A stretch of DNA of 64,000 nt from Paenisporosarcina quisquiliarum (GTDB taxonomy: Bacteria; Bacillota; Bacilli; Bacillales_A; Planococcaceae): NCBI RefSeq assembly GCF_027563315.1, contig NZ_JAMKBJ010000008.1:82904-146903 (forward strand), written 5' to 3'. Numbering within the stretch: position 1 is the stretch's first letter; each line of letters opens with the position of its first letter. The translations under genes and the position numbers were made by a program. Under the pieces are notes generated by a model. It was not told the DNA's origin, ran no database searches, and saw only the letters and a list, made by a program, of their open reading frames with translations. Of the stretch, positions 8,704-18,698 are shown piece by piece.

Positions 8704-9783
8704 GTGTTAAAGTGGATTATTCGAATTACCTTTATCTTGATTGGTGGAACGCTCGGGTTACTTTTATTACCGCAATTATACGATCTTATACATTTATCTT
8801 CTAACCCGTGGCTGAACAATCCGTATGTGTCTGTACTAATAGGGGCCATTCTTTTATATGTCCTTGCGTTACTGTTGACTGACTATTTGATTGAGTTTTT
8901 AAGTTGGATGGAAGATCGATTACTGAAAGCGCCAATCGGTGATTTATTGTTTGGTACACTTGGTCTGATTGTTGGTCTTAGTGTCGCATTTCTTTTGAAT
9001 TTTGCGGTGGATTCCATTCAGTTGCCAGTCATCAATGCCGTATTGCCGGTATTGCTGACCATCACCTTAGGATACCTTGGTTTCCAAGTAGGGTTTAAGA
9101 AGCGCGATGAGATTGTACAGATGTTTACTGCTAATAAAGCGGTTGTTCAAAAGAAGAAATTCGATGAAAACAACCCGCAGGCATTGCAACAAGCGTCTTA
9201 TAAATTACTCGATACGAGTGTCATTATCGATGGTCGGATTGCTGATATTTCCACAACGGGTTTCCTGGAAGGGGTGCTCGTCGTACCTCAGTTCGTCTTG
9301 ACTGAACTTCAGCATATTGCCGATTCTTCGGATACATTGAAACGTACACGTGGCCGAAGAGGTCTTGATATTTTGAAACGACTTCAGTCAGAACGCGCTT
9401 CAGCTGTTTTGATTACGGAAGAAGATTTTGATGATGTAGCGGAAGTTGATTTGAAATTGATGCGTCTTGCGAAGAAAATGGACGGCATGGTAGTGACAAA
9501 TGATTTCAACTTGAATAAAGTATGTGAGTTGCATCAAGTGCCTGTTCTGAATATCAATGATCTTGCGAATGCGGTCAAACCAGTCGTTATTCCTGGTGAA
9601 GAAATGCATATCGTCGTCATCAAAGATGGAAAAGAACAAAATCAGGGCGTTGCTTATTTGGACGATGGAACGATGATTGTGGTAGAAGATGGCAAGTCGT
9701 ATATCGGCCAAGCAATTAATGTCGTTGTCACAAGTGTTCTTCAAACTTCGGCAGGTCGAATGATTTTTGCCAAAACGAAATAA
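8704..9783 (+). CDS. yacL: YacL, membrane PIN/TRAM-domain protein
   Basis: A 359-residue protein of the YacL family. Four or so membrane helices fill residues 1-140. A PIN nuclease-like domain starts at LLDTSVIIDG (168-177; Asp170 is the first acidic residue) and includes VTNDFNLNKV. A TRAM domain closes the C-terminus. Its substrate is not established; RNA cleavage is inferred from the fold. The start is GTG 8704 with AGGAGGTGGG upstream. A TATAAT lies at 8678-8683 without a convincing -35, so a promoter there is only possible. It follows radA directly, with no disA between. Confidence 0.9.
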   Translation: MLKWIIRITFILIGGTLGLLLLPQLYDLIHLSSNPWLNNPYVSVLIGAILLYVLALLLTDYLIEFLSWMEDRLLKAPIGDLLFGTLGLIVGLSVAFLLNFAVDSIQLPVINAVLPVLLTITLGYLGFQVGFKKRDEIVQMFTANKAVVQKKKFDENNPQALQQASYKLLDTSVIIDGRIADISTTGFLEGVLVVPQFVLTELQHIADSSDTLKRTRGRRGLDILKRLQSERASAVLITEEDFDDVAEVDLKLMRLAKKMDGMVVTNDFNLNKVCELHQVPVLNINDLANAVKPVVIPGEEMHIVVIKDGKEQNQGVAYLDDGTMIVVEDGKSYIGQAINVVVTSVLQTSAGRMIFAKTK

Positions 9784-9802
9784 TACATCACACCAAAAAT
9801 AA

Positions 9803-9853
9803 GAGGCTGCCCTTTCTGTCATCAACACGAGACAGCTAAGGCGGCCTCCTTTT
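9803..9853 (+). terminator. Terminator after yacL
   Basis: GAGGCTGCC pairs with GGCGGCCTC (one G-U) around an inner CTGTC/GACAG stem, then CTTTT. It separates yacL from ispD. Confidence 0.75.
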
Positions 9854-9880
9854 CCATCATGAATGAGGAGAATACATGAA

Positions 9881-10576
9881 ATGAACTATATCGTTGTATT
9901 ACCAGCCGCAGGCAGTGGAAAACGGATGAGGGCTGGCCATAATAAATTATTTCTGACATTACGCAATAAGCCGATTCTGATCCATACGCTCGAGGTTTTT
10001 GAACAGGACCCAAATTGCGCCGGGATATGGCTTGCAGTGAAGCCTGAAGAGCGCATGATAATTCAAGAGATGTTAGATGAGCATCACATTACAAAAGTAA
10101 AAGGGATGCCTGCAGGTGGCGAGGAACGACAGCACAGTGTGTATGCCTGTATCCAGGCAGCTGAACATGAGGCTGACTTAATTCTCGTTCACGATGCGGC
10201 AAGGCCGTTTATCGAACCAGCCGTTATTAAAAAATTGGCTCAAAAAGCGAGCGAAACGGGTGCGGCAATTGCTGGCGTAAAAGCAAAAGACACCATGAAA
10301 CGCGTACATAATCACATCATTGAAGAGACAGTGGACCGCGAGCAGTTGTGGATCATCCAGACACCGCAAGCTTTCCAAACGGACATATTGGTAAAAGCAC
10401 AGAAGCAAGCGGAACAGGATGAATTCCTTGGTACAGATGAATCCATGTTGGTCGAGCGACTCAATATTCCCGTACACGTGGTGGAGAGTACGTATGATAA
10501 TGTAAAAATGACGACACAGGAAGATTTATTGATGGGCGAAGCGATCTTACAAAAACGACAGCAGGAGGAAAACTAA
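9881..10576 (+). CDS. ispD: IspD, MEP cytidylyltransferase
   Basis: A 231-residue enzyme that joins 2-C-methyl-D-erythritol 4-phosphate to CMP in the non-mevalonate isoprenoid pathway. The CTP-binding loop LPAAGSGKRM is at 7-16, the GGEERQHSV motif at 79-87 and HDAARP at 104-109. ATG 9881 is preferred to the in-frame ATG at 9863, which sits on the GAGGAG ribosome binding site. ispF starts at the next base after the stop, so the two pathway enzymes are coupled. Confidence 0.95.
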   Translation: MNYIVVLPAAGSGKRMRAGHNKLFLTLRNKPILIHTLEVFEQDPNCAGIWLAVKPEERMIIQEMLDEHHITKVKGMPAGGEERQHSVYACIQAAEHEADLILVHDAARPFIEPAVIKKLAQKASETGAAIAGVKAKDTMKRVHNHIIEETVDREQLWIIQTPQAFQTDILVKAQKQAEQDEFLGTDESMLVERLNIPVHVVESTYDNVKMTTQEDLLMGEAILQKRQQEEN

Positions 10577-11053
10577 ATGTTTCGAGTTGGACAAGGGTTT
10601 GATGTACATGAATTTGCAGAAAATAGACCGCTTATTTTAGGTGGAGTGACGATTCCATATGAAAAAGGTTTAATTGGTCATTCGGATGCCGATGTTTTAT
10701 TACATACGGTGACGGATGCGGCACTAGGGGCAATCGGCGAAGGGGATATAGGACGTCATTTTCCTGATACGGATCCTGAATTTAAAGATGCGGACTCTGC
10801 TAAACTACTGGCTTACATTTGGAACATCGTCGAAGAAAAAGGCTATAAATTAGGCAATGTGGATTGCACGATTATTGCACAAGCACCGAAGATGGCGCCT
10901 TACATAACGCAAATGCGTGACCGCATCGCACAACTGTTAAATGCGGAGCCAACGCAAGTAAATGTCAAAGCGACAACGACTGAAAAGCTTGGTTTTACAG
11001 GACGCGGAGAAGGCATCGCGGCACAGGCGACGATTTTACTCATTCAAAAATAA
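10577..11053 (+). CDS. ispF: IspF, MEcPP synthase
   Basis: A 158-residue enzyme that cyclises CDP-methylerythritol phosphate to 2-C-methyl-D-erythritol 2,4-cyclodiphosphate. The metal ligands Asp9 and His11 (GFDVH) and His43 (HSDADVLLH) are present, and [16 protein letters not shown] near the C-terminus is the family substrate loop. GGAGG overlaps the end of ispD. Length and motifs are typical. Confidence 0.96.
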   Translation: MFRVGQGFDVHEFAENRPLILGGVTIPYEKGLIGHSDADVLLHTVTDAALGAIGEGDIGRHFPDTDPEFKDADSAKLLAYIWNIVEEKGYKLGNVDCTIIAQAPKMAPYITQMRDRIAQLLNAEPTQVNVKATTTEKLGFTGRGEGIAAQATILLIQK

Positions 11054-11109
11054 GCATGACCTGTGTTAAACTGGACAAAGTTTAGCACGTATTCGAGGAG
11101 GAAACACAC

Positions 11110-12573
11110 ATGACACAAGAAGTTCGCGTACGCTACGCACCAAGCCCGACAGGAAATTTACATATTGGTGGAGCCCGCACTGCCTTATTCAACTATTTAT
11201 TTGCACGTCACCATGGCGGCAAATTCATCGTACGTATTGAAGATACGGATATTGAACGTAACATTGAAGGTGGCGAATTATCGCAACTGGAAAACTTAAA
11301 ATGGCTTGGCATCGAGTATGATGAGTCTGTTGATATCGGTGGACCATATGCTCCTTACCGTCAAATGGAACGTCTGGACATTTATCAAAAGCATGCAGAA
11401 GAAATGCTTGAAAATGGCCATGCTTATAAATGTTTCTGTACAACGGAAGAGTTAGAAGCAGAGCGTGAAGAGCAAAAAGCAAAAGGTGTCGCTGCACCAA
11501 TGTACAAAGGTACATGCCGTAACTTAACAAAAGAAGAAGTGGCGGAAAAAGAAGCGGCTGGTCTTGCACATACGATTCGTATGCGTGTCCCGTCAGATGT
11601 AACGTATACATTTGAAGACCTCGTTCGTGGTTCAGTTTCATTTGAATCAAAAGACGTTGGGGACTGGGTGCTTGTAAAAGCAAACGGTATTCCGACTTAT
11701 AACTACGCAGTCGTGTTGGATGACTATTTCATGAAGATTTCTCATGTATTCCGTGGGGAAGAACATTTATCTAACACACCAAAACAAATGATGGTATTTG
11801 ACGCATTTGGCTGGAAAGCGCCTGAATATGGTCATATGACGTTGATCATCAACGAAAACCGTAAGAAACTTTCAAAACGTGACGAATCGATTATTCAATT
11901 CGTTGCTCAGTATAAAGATCTTGGGTATATTCCAGAAGCAATGTTCAACTTCTTTGCGCTTCTTGGCTGGTCTCCTGAAGGGGAAGAAGAAATCTTCACG
12001 AAAGAAGAATTCATTCGCCAGTTCGACGTCAATCGTTTATCTAAATCACCATCGATGTTCGATAAGCAAAAATTGACTTGGATGAACAATCAATACTTGA
12101 AGCAACTTTCATTGGATGAAGTAGTTGAACTTGCATTGCCTCATCTACAAAAAGCAGGTCGTTTGCCTGAAACATTGACAGAAGAAGAAAAGCAATGGGC
12201 AACTGGCGTGATTGCGCTTTATCATGAACAAATGAGCTTCGGTGCTGAAATTACTGAGCTAACTGACCTATTCTTTAAGGATGAACTTGCATATGATGAA
12301 GAAGCGACTGCTGTTTTAGCTGGTGAGCAAGTGCCGGAAGTTATGGCGTCATTCAAAACACAACTTGAGCAACTGGAAGTGTTTGAAGCGGATGCTATTA
12401 AAGGTGCGATTAAAGCTGTGCAAAAAGAAACTGGACATAAAGGTAAGAACTTGTTCATGCCAATCCGTGTTGTGACGACTGGTCAAACACACGGTCCGGA
12501 ATTGCCGAATGCCATCGCGTTAATCGGCAAAGAAAAAGTACTTGCACGTGTTGAGAAATTCGCGAAACAATAA
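11110..12573 (+). CDS. gltX: Glutamyl-tRNA synthetase
   Basis: A 487-residue class I synthetase that charges tRNA-Glu and, in Bacillus relatives, also tRNA-Gln for later amidation. The HIGH box is HIGG at 18-21 within [14 protein letters not shown], and KLSKR is at 253-257. The C-terminal anticodon domain is complete. Start ATG 11110 follows GAGGAGG. It lies 56 bp after ispF, and the cysteine T-box begins soon after its stop. Confidence 0.97.
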   Translation: MTQEVRVRYAPSPTGNLHIGGARTALFNYLFARHHGGKFIVRIEDTDIERNIEGGELSQLENLKWLGIEYDESVDIGGPYAPYRQMERLDIYQKHAEEMLENGHAYKCFCTTEELEAEREEQKAKGVAAPMYKGTCRNLTKEEVAEKEAAGLAHTIRMRVPSDVTYTFEDLVRGSVSFESKDVGDWVLVKANGIPTYNYAVVLDDYFMKISHVFRGEEHLSNTPKQMMVFDAFGWKAPEYGHMTLIINENRKKLSKRDESIIQFVAQYKDLGYIPEAMFNFFALLGWSPEGEEEIFTKEEFIRQFDVNRLSKSPSMFDKQKLTWMNNQYLKQLSLDEVVELALPHLQKAGRLPETLTEEEKQWATGVIALYHEQMSFGAEITELTDLFFKDELAYDEEATAVLAGEQVPEVMASFKTQLEQLEVFEADAIKGAIKAVQKETGHKGKNLFMPIRVVTTGQTHGPELPNAIALIGKEKVLARVEKFAKQ

Positions 12574-12609
12574 GTTTGACTTTCACGCATCATGGTGTGA
12601 AAATGAAGC

Positions 12610-12880
12610 TATCTTTAACCAGAACATTAAAACGCTTTGATGAGGAGAAGTACATAAGGCACGCTCTTTAGAGAGGACCACCACCGGCTGAAAGTGGTCT
12701 GAGCTCAGGCACTATGGAAATGCACCTCTGAGCGCTCAGCTGAAACGTTTAGTAAGCGAGCCGTATCGTCTACGTTAAAAGACGCCAAGTGGGAAGGAAT
12801 GCACAACATCCTTCCAATCAGAGTGGAACCGCGCGATTACAGCGTCTCTGTCAGTCAATGACAGGGGCGCTTTTTATTTT
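12610..12880 (+). promoter_or_regulatory. T-box leader, cysteine specific
   Basis: The region holds the parts of a tRNA-sensing T-box. GATGAGGAGAAGTAC lies in stem I. The specifier is TGC (Cys) at 12721-12723, followed by A as usual. The conserved antiterminator bulge AGTGGAACCGCG is near 12822-12833. The competing terminator GCGTCTCTGTCA/TGACAGGGGCGC plus T-run spans 12842-12880. The Cys specifier matches cysE and cysS downstream. Uncharged tRNA-Cys should allow readthrough. Confidence 0.93.
12842..12880 (+). terminator. T-box terminator
   Basis: GCGTCTCTGTCA pairs with TGACAGGGGCGC with a short loop and TTTTTATTTT. It is the OFF structure of the T-box. Confidence 0.88.
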
Positions 12881-13003
12881 GGGCAAAAAACGGAGTTATC
12901 TCAGAAAGCAAACGATAAATACACCGAATTAATCGTTAGAGTTTTCGCAAAGCCACAAATATGCTACCGAACGAAGCAAATAATCAAAATAGGAGGAAAG
13001 AAA

Positions 13004-13663
13004 ATGTTCAGTCTAATGAAAGAAGATGTTGAAGTCGTCTTTGAACAAGATCCAGCAGCAAGACGTGTGCTGGAAGTTGTGCTGACATATGCCGGATTGC
13101 ATGCAGTTTGGGCACACCGTGTAGCACATGCCCTTTTTAAACGAAAATTCTTTTTCCTGGCGAGAGTCGTGTCACAAATGAGTCGTTTTTTCACCGGAAT
13201 TGAAATTCATCCGGGTGCCAAAATTGGCCGTCGCTTTTTTATTGACCATGGTATGGGAGTGGTCATCGGAGAAACGTGTGAAATCGGCAACAACGTCACG
13301 ATTTTCCAAGGCGTTACACTGGGAGGTACAGGGAAGGAACGAGGTAAGCGACACCCAACGTTACACGATAACGTACTAGTGGCCACAGGAGCGAAAGTAC
13401 TTGGGTCAATTACCATCGGTGAAAACAGTAAAGTCGGTGCCGGCTCCGTTGTATTAAAAAATGTTCCCCCGAATTCCACGGTAGTAGGTATTCCAGGAAC
13501 TGTCGTGATACAAGATGGAGTCAAAGTGAAACGTGACCTAAATCATCAAGATTTACCGGATCCGGTTGCGGATAAATGCAATATGCTGGAAGAGAAAATT
13601 GCTATCTTGCGAGAGCAAGTGGCGGTCGTCAGTGAACAACTCGAAAAGGAGCGAAATAAATGA
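13004..13663 (+). CDS. cysE: Serine O-acetyltransferase
   Basis: A 219-residue enzyme making O-acetylserine, the precursor of cysteine. The helical N-terminus is followed by left-handed beta-helix hexapeptide repeats from about residue 66 ([27 protein letters not shown]). The catalytic-type [10 protein letters not shown] segment is present. Start ATG 13004 has AGGAGG upstream. The stop overlaps cysS by 4 bp (ATGA). Under control of the Cys T-box. Confidence 0.95.
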   Translation: MFSLMKEDVEVVFEQDPAARRVLEVVLTYAGLHAVWAHRVAHALFKRKFFFLARVVSQMSRFFTGIEIHPGAKIGRRFFIDHGMGVVIGETCEIGNNVTIFQGVTLGGTGKERGKRHPTLHDNVLVATGAKVLGSITIGENSKVGAGSVVLKNVPPNSTVVGIPGTVVIQDGVKVKRDLNHQDLPDPVADKCNMLEEKIAILREQVAVVSEQLEKERNK

Positions 13664-15060
13664 GCATTCATATTTACAACACGTTGACAAGACAAAAAGA
13701 GCCCTTTGTGCCACTGGAAGAGGGCAAGGTGAAAATGTATGTGTGTGGACCGACTGTCTATAATTACATCCACATCGGGAATTCCCGTCCTGTCATCGTC
13801 TACGATACGGTGCGTCGATACTTGAAGTTCCGTGGATATGAAGTTAATTTCGTCTCCAACTTTACGGATGTTGACGACAAAATCATCAAGACTGCAAATG
13901 AGCTTGGAGAAGATGTATCCGAATTGACGGAGCGTTTTATCGCTGCTTACTTTGAAGATGTGACCGCACTCGGTTGCCAAAAAGCGGATGCTCATCCACG
14001 TGTAACAGAACATATGGACTCCATCATCGAATTTATCGAAGTCCTGATTGAAAAAGGTTATGCTTACGAGTCGCAAGGTGACGTCTACTACCGTACGCGC
14101 AAGTTTGATGGTTACGGAAAATTGTCCCATCAATCGGTCGATGATTTGAAAATTGGTGCACGTATTGAAGCGGGCGAAAAGAAAGAAGATGCACTCGATT
14201 TTGCCTTATGGAAAGATGCGAAGCCGGGTGAAATTTTCTGGAAGAGTCCTTGGGGCAACGGTCGTCCGGGTTGGCATATTGAATGTTCGGTAATGGCTCG
14301 TGAAATCCTTGGTGACACAATTGACATTCATGCAGGTGGCCAGGATCTGACGTTCCCGCATCATGAAAACGAAATTGCGCAGTCGGAAGCATACACAGGC
14401 AAACAATTTGCTCGCTACTGGATGCATAATGGCTATATCAATATAGATAATGAGAAAATGTCGAAATCACTTGGTAACTTTGTATTGGTGAACGACATTC
14501 GTAAACAAATCGATCCGCAAGTATTGAGATTCTTTATGCTGTCAGTACATTACCGTCACCCAATCAATTTCTCGCAAGAGCTTGTTGAAAATGCGGAAAA
14601 TGGTCTGGCGCGCATTCGAACATCTTATGCGAATTTGGCGCATCGTTTGGAAGCGTCCCCTGAACTTGGAGACCACCAGGATATCTGGTTAAACAAGATT
14701 GAAGAAGTCCGCACACAATTCATTTCGTCAATGGACGATGATTTCAATACGGCAAACGGGATTGCTGCTTTATTCGAGTTGGCAAGTCTGGCCAATGTGT
14801 ATTTGATTGAAAAACATACGGAAGCAGCTGTACTGACGGCGTTCATGGAAACGTTGAAAGAACTTTCACTTGTGTTAGGGATTGAAGTGGAAGTGCAAAC
14901 TGAAGTACTGGATGAAGAAATTGATGCTCTTATTGCTGAGAGAATCCAGGCTCGTAAAGATAAAGATTTCGCTCGTGCAGATGCGATTCGAGATCAATTG
15001 AAAGAAATGAATATTTTATTGGAAGACACGGCGCAAGGTATCCGTTGGAAGCGCGGATGA
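13660..15060 (+). CDS. cysS: Cysteinyl-tRNA synthetase
   Basis: A 466-residue class I synthetase. The zinc ligand Cys29 lies in YVCGPTVYN, the HIGH box is HIGN at 38-41, and KMSKS is at 266-270. GWHIECS near 207 gives further zinc ligands. Start ATG overlaps the cysE stop and its own stop overlaps mrnC, so the unit is tightly coupled. The T-box ties its supply to tRNA-Cys charging. Confidence 0.97.
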   Translation: MSIHIYNTLTRQKEPFVPLEEGKVKMYVCGPTVYNYIHIGNSRPVIVYDTVRRYLKFRGYEVNFVSNFTDVDDKIIKTANELGEDVSELTERFIAAYFEDVTALGCQKADAHPRVTEHMDSIIEFIEVLIEKGYAYESQGDVYYRTRKFDGYGKLSHQSVDDLKIGARIEAGEKKEDALDFALWKDAKPGEIFWKSPWGNGRPGWHIECSVMAREILGDTIDIHAGGQDLTFPHHENEIAQSEAYTGKQFARYWMHNGYINIDNEKMSKSLGNFVLVNDIRKQIDPQVLRFFMLSVHYRHPINFSQELVENAENGLARIRTSYANLAHRLEASPELGDHQDIWLNKIEEVRTQFISSMDDDFNTANGIAALFELASLANVYLIEKHTEAAVLTAFMETLKELSLVLGIEVEVQTEVLDEEIDALIAERIQARKDKDFARADAIRDQLKEMNILLEDTAQGIRWKRG

Positions 15061-15488
15061 ACAGAGAATATTCACTGCGACCGGCAGATGTAAAACAATT
15101 AAACTCACTCGCCCTTGCGTATATGGGGGATGCAGTCCTCGAGCAAGCCGTTCGTGAACACTTGATTCGTTCAGGACGGGTCAGACCAAATACGTTGCAT
15201 AAAGAAGCGACAAAATATGTTTCAGCAAAAGCTCAAGCATCCGTAGTACGTGTACTGCTGGCTGAAAAGTTTTTGACGGAAGATGAGGAAGCGGTGCTCA
15301 GACGCGGTCGTAATGCCAAGTCTGGCACCATTCCAAAAAACACAGATGTACAGACGTACAAGTATAGTACGGCGTTTGAAGCGGTTCTCGGAAGTCTGTA
15401 TTTATCTGGAGAATTTGAACGCGTGAAGGAAATTATCGAAAAAGCAATTTCCACTATAGAAGAACCGAAAGGAGAATCGATATCGTGA
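15057..15488 (+). CDS. mrnC: Mini-ribonuclease III
   Basis: A 143-residue RNase III-type nuclease without a double-stranded RNA-binding domain. In Bacillus it matures 23S rRNA ends. The catalytic helix [17 protein letters not shown] carries the acidic residues (Asp25, Glu29). ATG 15057 overlaps the cysS stop and gives the family N-terminus; an upstream in-frame TTG is less likely. rlmB starts within its last codon. Confidence 0.93.
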   Translation: MNREYSLRPADVKQLNSLALAYMGDAVLEQAVREHLIRSGRVRPNTLHKEATKYVSAKAQASVVRVLLAEKFLTEDEEAVLRRGRNAKSGTIPKNTDVQTYKYSTAFEAVLGSLYLSGEFERVKEIIEKAISTIEEPKGESIS

Positions 15489-16237
15489 CTGAACTAGACA
15501 ATGAAATCGTCTCAGGAAAAAATCCAGTATTGGAAGCCCTTCGATCTGGGCGGGATATGAATAAAGTATGGGTAGCGGAAGGTGTCAAAAAAGCCGGCAT
15601 CGCCGAGTTGTTGCAACTAGCGAAAGAAGCTGGCATCATCGTCCAGTTTGTACCGAAAAACAAGGTCGATCAATTGACGGATGGAGCCAATCACCAGGGG
15701 ATAGCAGCATCAGTTGCAGCTTACCGTTATGCGGAGATTGATGAACTTTTCGAGCGTGCTACGTCACGCAATGAAGATCCGTTATTTTTGATTTTAGATG
15801 AATTGGAAGATCCACATAATCTGGGTTCTATTTTACGTACTGCGGATGCGACCGGCGTCCATGGCGTCATCATTCCAAAGCGCCGTGCGGTTGGTCTTAC
15901 TGCTGTTGTGGCGAAAACGTCTACAGGGGCAATTGAACATGTGCCGGTAGCGCGCGTGGGCAATTTAGCGCAAACTGTTGAAGATTTGAAAAAACGCGGT
16001 GTTTGGATAGCTGGGACAGATGCCAAAGGATCGGCTGACTACCGTCGCATGGATGCCAAATTACCATTGGCAATCATAATAGGCAGTGAAGGAAAAGGGA
16101 TGAGCCGCTTGCTGAAAGAGAAGTGTGACTTCCTTTATCACATGCCGATGGTTGGTCATGTAACGTCGCTAAATGCTTCTGTTGCTGCCGCAATCCTAAT
16201 GTACGAAGTGTTGCGCAACCGCCAGCCGGTTAATTGA
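15485..16237 (+). CDS. rlmB: RlmB/TrmH-type rRNA 2'-O-methyltransferase
   Basis: A 250-residue SPOUT methyltransferase. The L30e-like substrate-binding domain occupies about 1-80. The SPOUT knot follows with [30 protein letters not shown] and [14 protein letters not shown], the three family motifs. Orthologues modify 23S rRNA; the exact base here is not shown. It starts with GTG, overlaps mrnC by 4 bp and has AAAGGAG upstream. Confidence 0.92.
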   Translation: MTELDNEIVSGKNPVLEALRSGRDMNKVWVAEGVKKAGIAELLQLAKEAGIIVQFVPKNKVDQLTDGANHQGIAASVAAYRYAEIDELFERATSRNEDPLFLILDELEDPHNLGSILRTADATGVHGVIIPKRRAVGLTAVVAKTSTGAIEHVPVARVGNLAQTVEDLKKRGVWIAGTDAKGSADYRRMDAKLPLAIIIGSEGKGMSRLLKEKCDFLYHMPMVGHVTSLNASVAAAILMYEVLRNRQPVN

Positions 16238-16238
16238 G

Positions 16239-16748
16239 ATGGACATTTTACTCGTCGATGGCTACAACATTATCGGCGCATGGAAAGAATTGCGTGCATT
16301 AAAAACGGACAAGCTTATTGATGCCAGAGATCGACTGATTGAAATGATGGCGGAATACAAAGCGTATTCCGGATGGAAAGTCATTGTTGTGTTTGATGCG
16401 CATCTCGTACCTGGAATAGAAAAGAAGAAAAAGCAGTACGATGTCGAAGTCATTTTCACCCGTGAAAATGAAACGGCGGATGAACGCATTGAAAAATTAA
16501 CTTCTCAACTAATGACAAGACGTGATCAAGTGCACGTAGCAACATCTGATTTGACAGAACAATGGGTAATCTTTGCGCAAGGTGCACTGAGGAAGTCTGC
16601 ACGAGAACTTGAAATTGAAATGGAGTTAGTGCAGGACAATATCACGAAGAAAGTGAAGGCGATTCAGGACCAACGGCCGTTTTCAAAAATTCAGCTCACC
16701 AATGAAGTGGCAGAAATTTTCGAAAAATGGCGCAGAGGGATGAAATGA
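16239..16748 (+). CDS. rae1: Rae1/YacP, NYN-domain ribosome-dependent mRNA endonuclease
   Basis: A 169-residue protein of the NYN (PIN-like) fold. MDILLVDGYNIIGAW gives the first acidic motif (Asp2, Asp7), VVFDAH the second and VATSDLTEQ the third. Bacillus Rae1 cleaves mRNA in the ribosomal A site. It begins one base after the rlmB stop and is the last gene of the T-box unit before the sigH promoter. Confidence 0.9.
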   Translation: MDILLVDGYNIIGAWKELRALKTDKLIDARDRLIEMMAEYKAYSGWKVIVVFDAHLVPGIEKKKKQYDVEVIFTRENETADERIEKLTSQLMTRRDQVHVATSDLTEQWVIFAQGALRKSARELEIEMELVQDNITKKVKAIQDQRPFSKIQLTNEVAEIFEKWRRGMK

Positions 16749-16752
16749 GGCG

Positions 16753-16782
16753 TTGACGCTCGATTTCCACATCCTGTATACT
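16753..16782 (+). promoter_or_regulatory. Vegetative promoter of sigH
   Basis: TTGACG at 16753-16758 and TATACT at 16777-16782 are 18 bp apart. They begin 4 bp after the rae1 stop. A separate sigma-A promoter for sigH is known in B. subtilis. Confidence 0.75.
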
Positions 16783-16821
16783 AGGGTCAAACTATGCAGA
16801 CCGGCCGAGGTGATACTGTTG

Positions 16822-17469
16822 ATGAAGAGTGACTATGTACACGTGAAGCTGCACCAATTTGAGGACTTACTTGATGATGAACTTGTGGAATTGGTACACA
16901 ATGGCGACTCCGAAGCGTTGGACTTTTTAATCACAAAATATCGATCTTTTGTGCGTATGAAGGCGAGATCTTACTTTTTAATCGGTGCCGATAAAGAAGA
17001 TATCATTCAAGAAGGAATGATCGGACTCTATAAAGCGATTCGGGATTTTAGAGGGGACAAACTCTCATCGTTTCGTGCATTTGCAGAACTTTGCATCACG
17101 CGTCAAATTATAACCGCTATTAAAACAGCAACACGTCAAAAGCATATTCCGCTCAATTCATATGTGTCATTGGACAAGCCGATTTTTGATGAAGAATCTG
17201 ACCGTACGTTAATGGACGTGATTTCGGGTTCCGTCATCGACGATCCTGAAGAACTGATGATTCATCGTGAAGATTTTGATTACATGGAAGAAAAAATGAG
17301 CGAAATTCTTAGCGAATTGGAGCGGCAAGTACTGGCTTTGTATCTGGATGGCCAGTCTTACCATGAAATTTCCGAAGAGTTGAATCGTCATGTTAAATCC
17401 ATTGATAATGCACTGCAACGCGTGAAGAGGAAACTGGAACGGCACATTGAAATCGGTGGCGTTCATTGA
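16822..17469 (+). CDS. sigH: RNA polymerase sigma factor SigH
   Basis: A 215-residue sigma-70 family factor that drives the transition to sporulation and stationary-phase genes. Region 2 (EALDFLITKYRSFVRMKARSY, EDIIQEGMIGLYKAI) and the region 4 helix-turn-helix (YHEISEELNRHVKSI) are well conserved. ATG 16822 is chosen because CCGAGGTG lies 8 bp upstream; a TTG one codon earlier is possible. It has its own promoter between rae1 and the gene. Confidence 0.95.
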   Translation: MKSDYVHVKLHQFEDLLDDELVELVHNGDSEALDFLITKYRSFVRMKARSYFLIGADKEDIIQEGMIGLYKAIRDFRGDKLSSFRAFAELCITRQIITAIKTATRQKHIPLNSYVSLDKPIFDEESDRTLMDVISGSVIDDPEELMIHREDFDYMEEKMSEILSELERQVLALYLDGQSYHEISEELNRHVKSIDNALQRVKRKLERHIEIGGVH

Positions 17470-17489
17470 AATCTTCACCCGGGCGTTTG

Positions 17490-17516
17490 TTGACAGTCTA
17501 AACCGTAGGTGATAGT
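17490..17516 (+). promoter_or_regulatory. Candidate promoter of rpmG-secE
   Basis: TTGACA at 17490-17495 is followed by GATAGT at 17511-17516 (15-bp spacing) or TAGTCT two bases later (17 bp). The -35 is perfect and the -10 weak. Confidence 0.45.
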
Positions 17517-17553
17517 CTTTAAAAAGACAAATGCTGACTTAAAAGGTGATAAA

Positions 17554-17703
17554 ATGGCTAATAAAGTCGTCTTAAGCTGTGTGCAATGTGGTTCAAGAAA
17601 CTATACAGTGCCTGCTTCGAAAGAAGGATCAAGTGAACGTCTGGAACTGAAAAAGTATTGCTCCCATTGCAAAGCGCATACGGTTCATAAGCAAACGTTG
17701 TAA
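17554..17703 (+). CDS. rpmG: Ribosomal protein L33, zinc-binding form
   Basis: A 49-residue 50S protein with two CxxC pairs (CVQC and CSHC), the zinc-containing C+ type, which zinc shortage can make nonessential when a C- paralogue exists. ATG 17554 with AAAGGTGAT upstream is preferred to an earlier in-frame start that would add 15 unrelated residues. 41 bp before secE, the usual arrangement. Confidence 0.93.
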   Translation: MANKVVLSCVQCGSRNYTVPASKEGSSERLELKKYCSHCKAHTVHKQTL

Positions 17704-17744
17704 ATATAAATATAGATAATTTTTACTCGGAGGGTTAAATCAGA

Positions 17745-17930
17745 ATGGCTAATATCAGTGGTTTCTTTGGTAATGTTGTCTCGGAAATGAGAAAAGTTAG
17801 CTGGCCTAAACGTAAGGAACTGACTCGTTATACAGTCATTGTACTTTCAACGGTCGTAATTATGGCAGTGTTTTTCGCAGTCATTGACTTAGGAATTTCA
17901 GAAGCGTTTCGCTGGTTCCTTAAACTGTAA
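17745..17930 (+). CDS. secE: Preprotein translocase subunit SecE
   Basis: A 61-residue single-span membrane protein of the SecYEG channel. The amphipathic segment EMRKVSWPKRKELTRYT is the family signature and precedes one membrane helix (about 31-53). CGGAGGG lies upstream. A terminator-like hairpin follows before nusG. Confidence 0.95.
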   Translation: MANISGFFGNVVSEMRKVSWPKRKELTRYTVIVLSTVVIMAVFFAVIDLGISEAFRWFLKL

Positions 17931-17961
17931 TTTGATAACTGATAGCACTTGTGGAAAATAG

Positions 17962-17989
17962 CCCGTCAGAAACTGAGAACGGGTTTTTT
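17962..17989 (+). terminator. Intrinsic terminator between secE and nusG
   Basis: CCCGT and ACGGG form a short GC-rich stem with a 12-base loop, followed by TTTTTT. It lies 31 bp after the secE stop and 47 bp before nusG, so readthrough would set nusG level unless nusG has its own promoter. Confidence 0.7.
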
Positions 17990-18035
17990 CATTTGTCTAA
18001 AGAAATGGAGGGACGGACGAACAGTCCTGCTACTT

Positions 18036-18569
18036 ATGGAAAAGAATTGGTATGTTGTTCACACGTATTCTGGATACGAGAACAAAGTAAAAGCAAATCT
18101 TGAAAAGCGTGTTGAAACAATGGGTATGTCCGATCTGATCTTCCGCGTCATCATCCCGGAAGAACAAGAAACGGATTTTAAAGATGGTAAAAAACGCACA
18201 GTAATGCGTAAAACATTCCCTGGGTATGTTTTAGTAGAACTTGTGATGACGGACGATTCTTGGTATGTCGTGCGTAATACACCAGGTGTTACTGGATTTA
18301 TCGGTTCTTCAGGTGGTGGAGCAAAACCGACACCATTATTGCCGGAAGAAGTAGAATTCATCCTGAAACAAATGGGTATGACTGAACGTAAACTTGAAGC
18401 GCAATACACAGTCGGTGAAATGGTTGAAGTTCTTGAAGGACCATTTGCACACTTCCAAGGTAAAGTGGAAGAGATTGATGATGCAAAAGGCAAGTTGAAA
18501 GTTTCTGTTGATATGTTTGGACGCGAAACAAAAATGGAACTGGACTACGATCAAGTTATTAAAATGTAA
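18036..18569 (+). CDS. nusG: Transcription elongation factor NusG
   Basis: A 177-residue factor with an NGN domain (about 1-110; KNWYVVHTYSGYENKVK) and a C-terminal KOW domain (VGEMVEVLEGPFAHFQGKV). It binds RNA polymerase and affects pausing, termination and coupling to the ribosome. ATG 18036 matches the family start. The best Shine-Dalgarno, GGAGGG at 18007-18012, lies 23 bases away, which is unusually far. A longer frame opens upstream but its added residues are not conserved in the family as I know it. Confidence 0.93.
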   Translation: MEKNWYVVHTYSGYENKVKANLEKRVETMGMSDLIFRVIIPEEQETDFKDGKKRTVMRKTFPGYVLVELVMTDDSWYVVRNTPGVTGFIGSSGGGAKPTPLLPEEVEFILKQMGMTERKLEAQYTVGEMVEVLEGPFAHFQGKVEEIDDAKGKLKVSVDMFGRETKMELDYDQVIKM

Positions 18570-18580
18570 TTAGAAAAGTG

Positions 18581-18687
18581 AAAAGCGCTACTCAAGCCTG
18601 ACACCGGTGCTGGAAGGACCGACGCGAAAGCTTGCTTTCGTGAGAAGGCCTGAAGCTTAGGTGCAGGCTGGCGCTTGCAACTAGACA
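18581..18687 (+). repeat. Interspersed imperfect inverted repeat, copy B
   Basis: AAAGCGCTACTCAAGCC opens it and GGCTGGCGCTTGC closes it. The centre has GCGAAAGC and GCTTTCG as an inner hairpin. It matches copy A (7021-7132) in reverse complement except for the inner hairpin, whose sequence differs while keeping its pairing. It lies in the nusG-rplK gap of 409 bp. Confidence 0.75.
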
Positions 18688-18698
18688 TAGTAGAATAG

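Noticed and set aside
9400..9828. 142-codon antisense frame in yacL
   Set aside because: Shadow of the PIN/TRAM coding region; it also reads into the terminator.
13546..14133. 195-codon antisense frame over cysE-cysS
   Set aside because: Mirror frame of strongly coding sequence; no ribosome binding site or known domain.
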